Assembly (NCBI GenBank): GCA_947247005.1
Contig: OX365953.1
Location: forward strand, 27,030,784 to 27,094,783
Reading direction: 5' to 3'
Length of the DNA: 64,000 nt
Source of the DNA: Spisula solida
Taxonomy: Eukaryota > Mollusca > Bivalvia > Venerida > Mactridae
Shown: one piece after another, positions 59,075 to 64,000 of the stretch
Position numbering within the stretch: the first letter of the stretch is position 1
Layout: every line of letters begins with the position of its first letter
The notes under the pieces: generated by a model
The model's database searches: none
The model's input: only the letters and a program-made list of their open reading frames with translations
What the model was told of the DNA's origin: nothing
Translations under genes and position numbers: made by a program

Positions 59075-59478
59075 CTACCGGTATCATCCTTTTGAACCAT
59101 CACTCGGTTTGTCTGTTTCCTTGCAGTATGTGTGTCCTATATCTACTGTCACTATATGTATATATCTCAAACATATTCTTAGTGTTGACGTCAGGTTTAG
59201 TGAATAACTATTGACCAATTTCGGTGATTGGTCGTGGATAACCTTTTACAATCATGTTTAATATGGATTGCCATTAAGCACACGTTCAGAAAACGCATTT
59301 AGCCATTGTTGGTCTGAGTTAAATAAAATAGAATGCTCTATCACGATTGGTGCCATCATCAAAAGGTCTGAATTTTCTCTAAAATTCTGGTCTGAAATCT
59401 AGTGGGTAGGTTTAAGATTGACATTATCGTATTATTCAGTAGCAATTTTAGCATGAATTGTAATATTTTATTTTATGT

Positions 59479-59513
59479 CGTCGTCAATTTAAATCACATA
59501 TTACTAAGTATAT
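59479..59513 (+). repeat. 35-bp exact direct repeat, copy 1
   Basis: The 35 bp beginning cgtcgtcaatttaaatcaca and ending ctaagtatat is identical to 60196-60230. The flanks differ. Confidence 0.9.
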
Positions 59514-60195
59514 GGGCTATTACAGAGGCGTTTCGGGTATAGTCATTAATACTCGTACATGGCGAATCAAATTAAAAAATATAACGGAACAATAAAGTTA
59601 TCACTTGACCTACATATATTAATCGAACATATCAATAACTGTCGTACGGTGTTAATTACCGCTAATATGTAATCTTTATGGATATTATGTGCTGCAGGAC
59701 ATCATCGAGTTATTTCAAGTTTTATGAATATCGTACAATAGTTCTAGTCAACGTACCTATCAACACTTTTCTCACTAGGAAAACAGGTTATTTAATGTCT
59801 AGTTATTATAAAATTTATCTGAGCATTATGTTATCTTATAGCTTAGAATAATGTTACCTCTTGCTGTTTGTAAATTCCAATATTTTATAACCAAAGAGTT
59901 GTTTGCCCTTATTTCTTCCCACAACATAGTTGGATCGAATTGCAATGGTCAATTAAAATAGTATTATTACGTTCATGCTGCTTATCATAGCATAAATATG
60001 TTACTATTACACTTAACTAAATGTATGTACAAGTGTTTAAAATACCATATTTCATACACAAATGGATTCTTTTTTTCTAAGACGGGCCGCATAAAACAAT
60101 AATCCGCACATTAGCGACTTGCGTAATGCGCCGCGTATCCTGATATTAACGTTTATTTATATTTAATGTTTCATTAACCCAGTGTCTGTGGGGAA
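59514..60195. other. 682-bp AT-rich segment between the 35-bp direct repeats
   Basis: No ORF, TIR or tail is recognised inside. Confidence 0.5.
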
Positions 60196-60230
60196 CGTCG
60201 TCAATTTAAATCACATATTACTAAGTATAT
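60196..60230 (+). repeat. 35-bp exact direct repeat, copy 2
   Basis: Identical to 59479-59513. It ends about 55 bp before the 61-bp array. Confidence 0.9.
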
Positions 60231-60284
60231 TGGTTATAAAATATTTCAGCAGTTTTGTTCTGTAACCAATTTAGCTGTGTGAAG

Positions 60285-62360
60285 TTGGCTCAACATACGA
60301 CATACGACATTCAAAAAATCGAATGTCGTGCAGCTCGACATACGACATTGGACGACATTCAAAAAATCGAATGTCGTGCAGCTCGACATACGACATTGGA
60401 CGACATTCAAAAAATCGAATGTCGTCCAGCTCGACATACGACATTGGACGACATTCAAAAAATCATCAAAAATCGAATGTCGTCCAGCTCGACATTGGAC
60501 GACATTGGACGACATTCAAAAAATCGTCTAAAATCGAATGTCGTCCAGCTCGACATTGGACGACATTGGACGACATTCAAAAAATCATCAAAAATCCAAT
60601 GTCGTCCAGCTCGACATTGGACGACATTGGACGACATTCAAAAAATCGTCTAAAATCGAATGTCGTCCAGATCGACATTGGACGACATTGGACGACATTC
60701 AAAAAATCATCTAAAATCGAATGTCGTCCAGATCGACATTGGACGACATTGGACGACATTCAAAAAATCGTCTAAAATCGAATGTCGTCCAGATCGACAT
60801 TGGACGACATTGGACGACATTCAAAAAATCATCAAAAATCCAATGTCGTCCAGCTCGACATACGACATTGGACGACATTCAAAAAATCATCAAAAATCGA
60901 ATGTCGTCCAGCTCGACATTGGACGACATTGGACGACATTCAAAAAATCGTCTAAAATCGAATGTCGTCCAGCTCGACATTGGACGACATTGGACGACAT
61001 TCAAAAAATCATCAAAAATCCAATGTCGTCCAGCTCGACATTGGACGACATTGGACGACATTCAAAAAATCGTCTAAAATCGAATGTCGTCCAGATCGAC
61101 ATTGGACGACATTGGACGACATTCAAAAAATCATCTAAAATCGAATGTCGTCCAGATCGACATTGGACGACATTGGACGACATTCAAAAAATCGTCTAAA
61201 ATCGAATGTCGTCCAGATCGACATTGGACGACATTGGACGACATTCAAAAAATCATCAAAAATCCAATGTCGTCCAGCTCGACATTGGACGACATTGGAC
61301 GACATTCAAAAAATCATCAAAAATCGAATGTCGTCCAGATCGACATTGGACGACATTGGACGACATTCAAAAAATCATCAAAAATCGAATGTCGTCCAGA
61401 TCGACATTGGACGACATTGGACGACATTCAAAAAATCGTCTAAAATCGAATGTCGTCCAGATCGACATTGGACGACATTGAACGACATTCAAAAAATCAT
61501 CAAAAATCGAATGTCGTCCAGATCGATATTGGACGACATTGGACGACATTCAAAAAATCGTCTAAAATCGAATGTCGTCCAGCTCGACATTGGACGACAT
61601 TGGACGACATTCAAAAAATCATCAAAAATCCAATGTCGTTCAGCTCGACATTGGACGACATTGGACGACATTCAAAAAATCGTCTAAAATCGAATGTCGT
61701 CCAGCTCGACATTGGACGACATTGGACGACATTCAAAAAATCGTCTAAAATCGAATGTCGTCCAGATCGACATTGGACGACATTGGACGACATTCAAAAA
61801 ATCATCAAAAATCGAATGTCGTCCAGCTCGACATTGGACGACATTGGACGACATTCAAAAAAATGGTCAAAAATCGAATGTCGCCCAGCTCGACATTGGA
61901 CGACATTGGACGACATTCAAAAAATCATCTAAAATCGAATGTCGTCCAGCTCGACATTGGACGACATTGGACGACATTAAAAAAAATGGTCAAAAATCGA
62001 ATGTCGTCCAGCTCGACATTGGACGACATTGGACGACATTCAAAAAATCATCTAAAATCGAATGTCGTCCAGCTCGACATTGGACGACATTGGACGACAT
62101 TCAAAAAATCGCCTAAAATCGAATGTCGTCCAGCTCGACATTGGACGACATTGGACGACATTCAAAAAATCATCTAAAATCGCATGTCGTCCAGCTCGAC
62201 ATTGGACGACATTGGACGACATTAAAAAAAATGGTCAAAAATCGAATGTCGTCCAGCTCGACATTGGACGACATTGGACGACATGCAAAATATCCTCTAA
62301 AATCGAATGTCGTCCAGCTCGACATTGGACGACATTGGACGACATTAAAAACGTTGTCAG
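60285..62360. repeat. 61-bp minisatellite of hairpin-forming units
   Basis: About 34 units. Each has an 11-bp inverted repeat (aatgtcgtcca ... tggacgacatt) around a 9-nt loop (gctcgacat or atcgacat forms), then a second ttggacgacatt, then caaaaaatcgtctaaaatcg or a variant linker. The first two units are 48 bp and a third is 58 bp; most of the rest are 61 bp. Since 61 is not a multiple of three, the frame cycles over three units, giving overlapping ORFs of 60-180 codons in several frames, all artefacts. The right-hand units vary in the linker (aaatggtcaaaa). Confidence 0.97.
60418..61265. repeat. Two perfect 424-bp higher-order repeats in the 61-bp array
   Basis: Seven units (one of 58 bp plus six of 61 bp) at 60418-60841 recur at 60842-61265 with the same order of loop variants (ctcg or atcg) and linker variants (catcaaaaatcg, cgtctaaaatcg, catcaaaaatcc, cgtctaaaatcg, catctaaaatcg, cgtctaaaatcg, catcaaaaatcc). 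By eye there are no differences. Confidence 0.9.
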
Positions 62361-63352
62361 TAATTGAATGCCTTGCACCTCGAAGACGCTAAAACATAGT
62401 TGAGATGATGTTAGTAGTCAGTAATTTGGAAAATATCGTCTCTGGTGTACACTAGAATGTCGCGAAAATTAATTACATTACTCACCTTTACTAGCAATAT
62501 CCTGTGTACAGTATACCGCAGTGATGATTACATTTTAAATATTGTTACGGCATTTTGACCCCATTCAAAACAATAATTAAAACCAGTGTATGTAGTTATT
62601 TATACCCGCGCGAAATCCCGTTCACAACGGTCCCATGATTGTGTGTACCGTATTATGGAAACATATGCGCGCACATTCTCCGCTGTCGGCGGATTCGAAA
62701 TGCATGATTGTTATATTCGAATTTTATTTGAATTGTATTCGAATTATCTTAGAAGTATTTCTAACGACATTTAGACAAGCTGTAATAATTTTGGTCATTT
62801 CGAATCATCATTCGGAATTTGTTTCAAATTTTTAGTTTTTATTAATTCCGACTCATTCGGACCCATTCCGGCTGATTCGAGATTCGTATGATTGGGGTAT
62901 CAAATACGTCTATCGCAAGCCCGATACCTGTAAAAACTACATACACATGGGTAACGAACTAGTATGTGTTTATCCACGTCCCTATTGTTTCGCTTACCAA
63001 TCATGATGTAATAGTGTATGTTGAACGCATAGCTAGACTAATTCTGACCCTGTGGTTCGGCTGTGCACTTTCCACTAACGGAAGTGTACACAGCATTACT
63101 CAAGTTTTGCGGTCAAACCTCGTAAGTTTTTTCGATTTGTTTTATGTCATTTCATGCGCATTATGAAATGAATAATAACCAAACCAGCATTGGAGACTAC
63201 ATATGTACATAAATATCAAATTGCATCACATATAATTTCAGGTGTATTCGTAAGTTATATGGCGTCCATCTTTGACGTCATTTTGGATTCCCGGGTTCGT
63301 ACAATATGTTGATAATTCATGCCGACAGTTATATATTCCATATATAAACCAA
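62361..63352. other. No gene recognised
   Basis: AT-rich sequence with two short overlapping ORFs (62586-62835) lacking any signature. Confidence 0.45.
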
Positions 63353-63505
63353 ATCACTGTACAACTTATTGTGATACTATACAATTTAACTTTTATGACT
63401 TATTGTGATTGAAATATCCGGTTATTTCCCATCACTGTACGACTTATTGCAATACTATACAAGTCAACGTGTACTCCTTATTGTGATAACCGGAAGTTGA
63501 CTCGT
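63353..63505. repeat. Two-copy tandem duplication, about 78-bp period
   Basis: atcactgtacaacttattgt then gatactatacaa is repeated 78 bp later as atcactgtacgacttattgc then aatactatacaa, each followed by a cttattgtgat block and an ccgg tetramer. The copies are about 80% alike. Confidence 0.75.
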
Positions 63506-64000
63506 TTATACACTGTTCTATTAGTATTTAACATTGCTTGTTGCATTTTAGTTGTCACCTACCCATGAATAGGCTACTTTTGTGCCGAGTGTCACTCGAC
63601 TCTTAGGCACCGTGGACAGCAACTGTAGATACTAGTATACAACAGACGGACGAACAAGAGCATTCAAAATATTATCTTAAATCCTTGTCAGGCTGCCTGA
63701 ACATAACTAGTAATTATTGAACAAACACAAGTTTAGATTAAATGTCCGTGACTTTATTAACAGAACTATTATTATAACAAATATTCCAGTTGACACAAGA
63801 AAAGTATAAAGTAAAACCAAAATATCCGGTAATATCGCAAAGCAACTCGCAAATATTCCAAACTATTCACGATTTACTGAAAGTACACAAGTCTTAGCGA
63901 ATCTATAAACTCCCCTAACCAAATTGATTAAGTAAATAAAACTATATTTTGTTATGTTTCCGAAATTTTGTGCATTGTGTACCGTTGAAATTCACGAAAA
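63506..64000. other. No gene or repeat recognised
   Basis: Unique AT-rich sequence to the window edge. Confidence 0.5.

Noticed and set aside
60285..62360. CRISPR-like appearance (regular palindromic repeats separated by short linkers)
   Set aside because: The linkers are near-identical rather than unique spacers, there are no cas genes, and the surroundings are eukaryotic repeat DNA.

Overview
The window looks like non-coding, AT-rich DNA from an animal nuclear genome, most likely a mollusc and plausibly a bivalve. Evidence for this: there is no operon-like packing of ORFs; it holds fragments of several animal-type non-LTR retrotransposons, two copies of a tRNA-derived SINE, many TA-flanked or foldback MITE-like elements, and one dispersed repeat (19.5-19.75 kb) of a kind I associate from memory with mollusc genomes. 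The taxonomic call is inference. I found no complete, recognisable host gene. Nearly all of the longer ORFs are by-products of tandem repeats whose unit length is a multiple of three, or lie inside dead retrotransposons.

Layout. 1-7.2 kb is an almost continuous minisatellite island: a 41-bp array in two blocks (1-1759 and 2609-3960), a 24-bp array (4191-5845), a 31-bp array (5878-6452) and a 21-bp array (6616-7205). 7.2-11.6 kb is quiet and carries one 84-bp foldback element with a 10-bp target-site duplication and one LINE-tail-like piece. 11.65-14.0 kb is a 30-bp array. 14-30 kb is mostly unique AT-rich DNA with short inverted-repeat elements at 14.8, 19.1, 21.1, 26.6 and 28.2 kb, a tRNA-like repeat at 15.4 kb, the mollusc-type repeat at 19.5 kb and a SINE at 21.6 kb. 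30-42 kb is the retroelement-rich part: a dispersed element here called R1 (30.7 kb), a second SINE (32.2 kb), an RTE-type LINE 3' end (33.5 kb), a MITE (33.9 kb), a decayed 38-bp minisatellite (34.6 kb), a 2.8-kb dead LINE with endonuclease, RT and RNase H remnants plus nested insertions (36.2-38.97 kb), and a 37-bp array split by a LINE 3' end (40.6-41.7 kb). 42-60 kb is mainly unique AT-rich DNA with a few repeats and three weak candidate exons in all (24.2, 44.8 and 58.9 kb). 60.3-62.4 kb is a 61-bp array of hairpin-forming units.

How the parts relate. The most interesting theme is tandem-array birth and growth. At least eight unrelated unit sizes (21, 24, 30, 31, 37, 38, 41 and 61 bp) occur in 64 kb, and four of them nearly touch. 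Several show higher-order structure: a 26-unit (1066-bp) length difference between the 41-bp blocks, a 312-bp super-unit in the 24-bp array, a 150-bp one in the 30-bp array and two perfect 424-bp super-units in the 61-bp array. Pieces of R1 sit beside several arrays, and an array-free R1 copy at 55 kb carries, at the equivalent place, a short stretch resembling one or two units of the 21-bp array. All family names were assigned by reading the sequence, without database searches.
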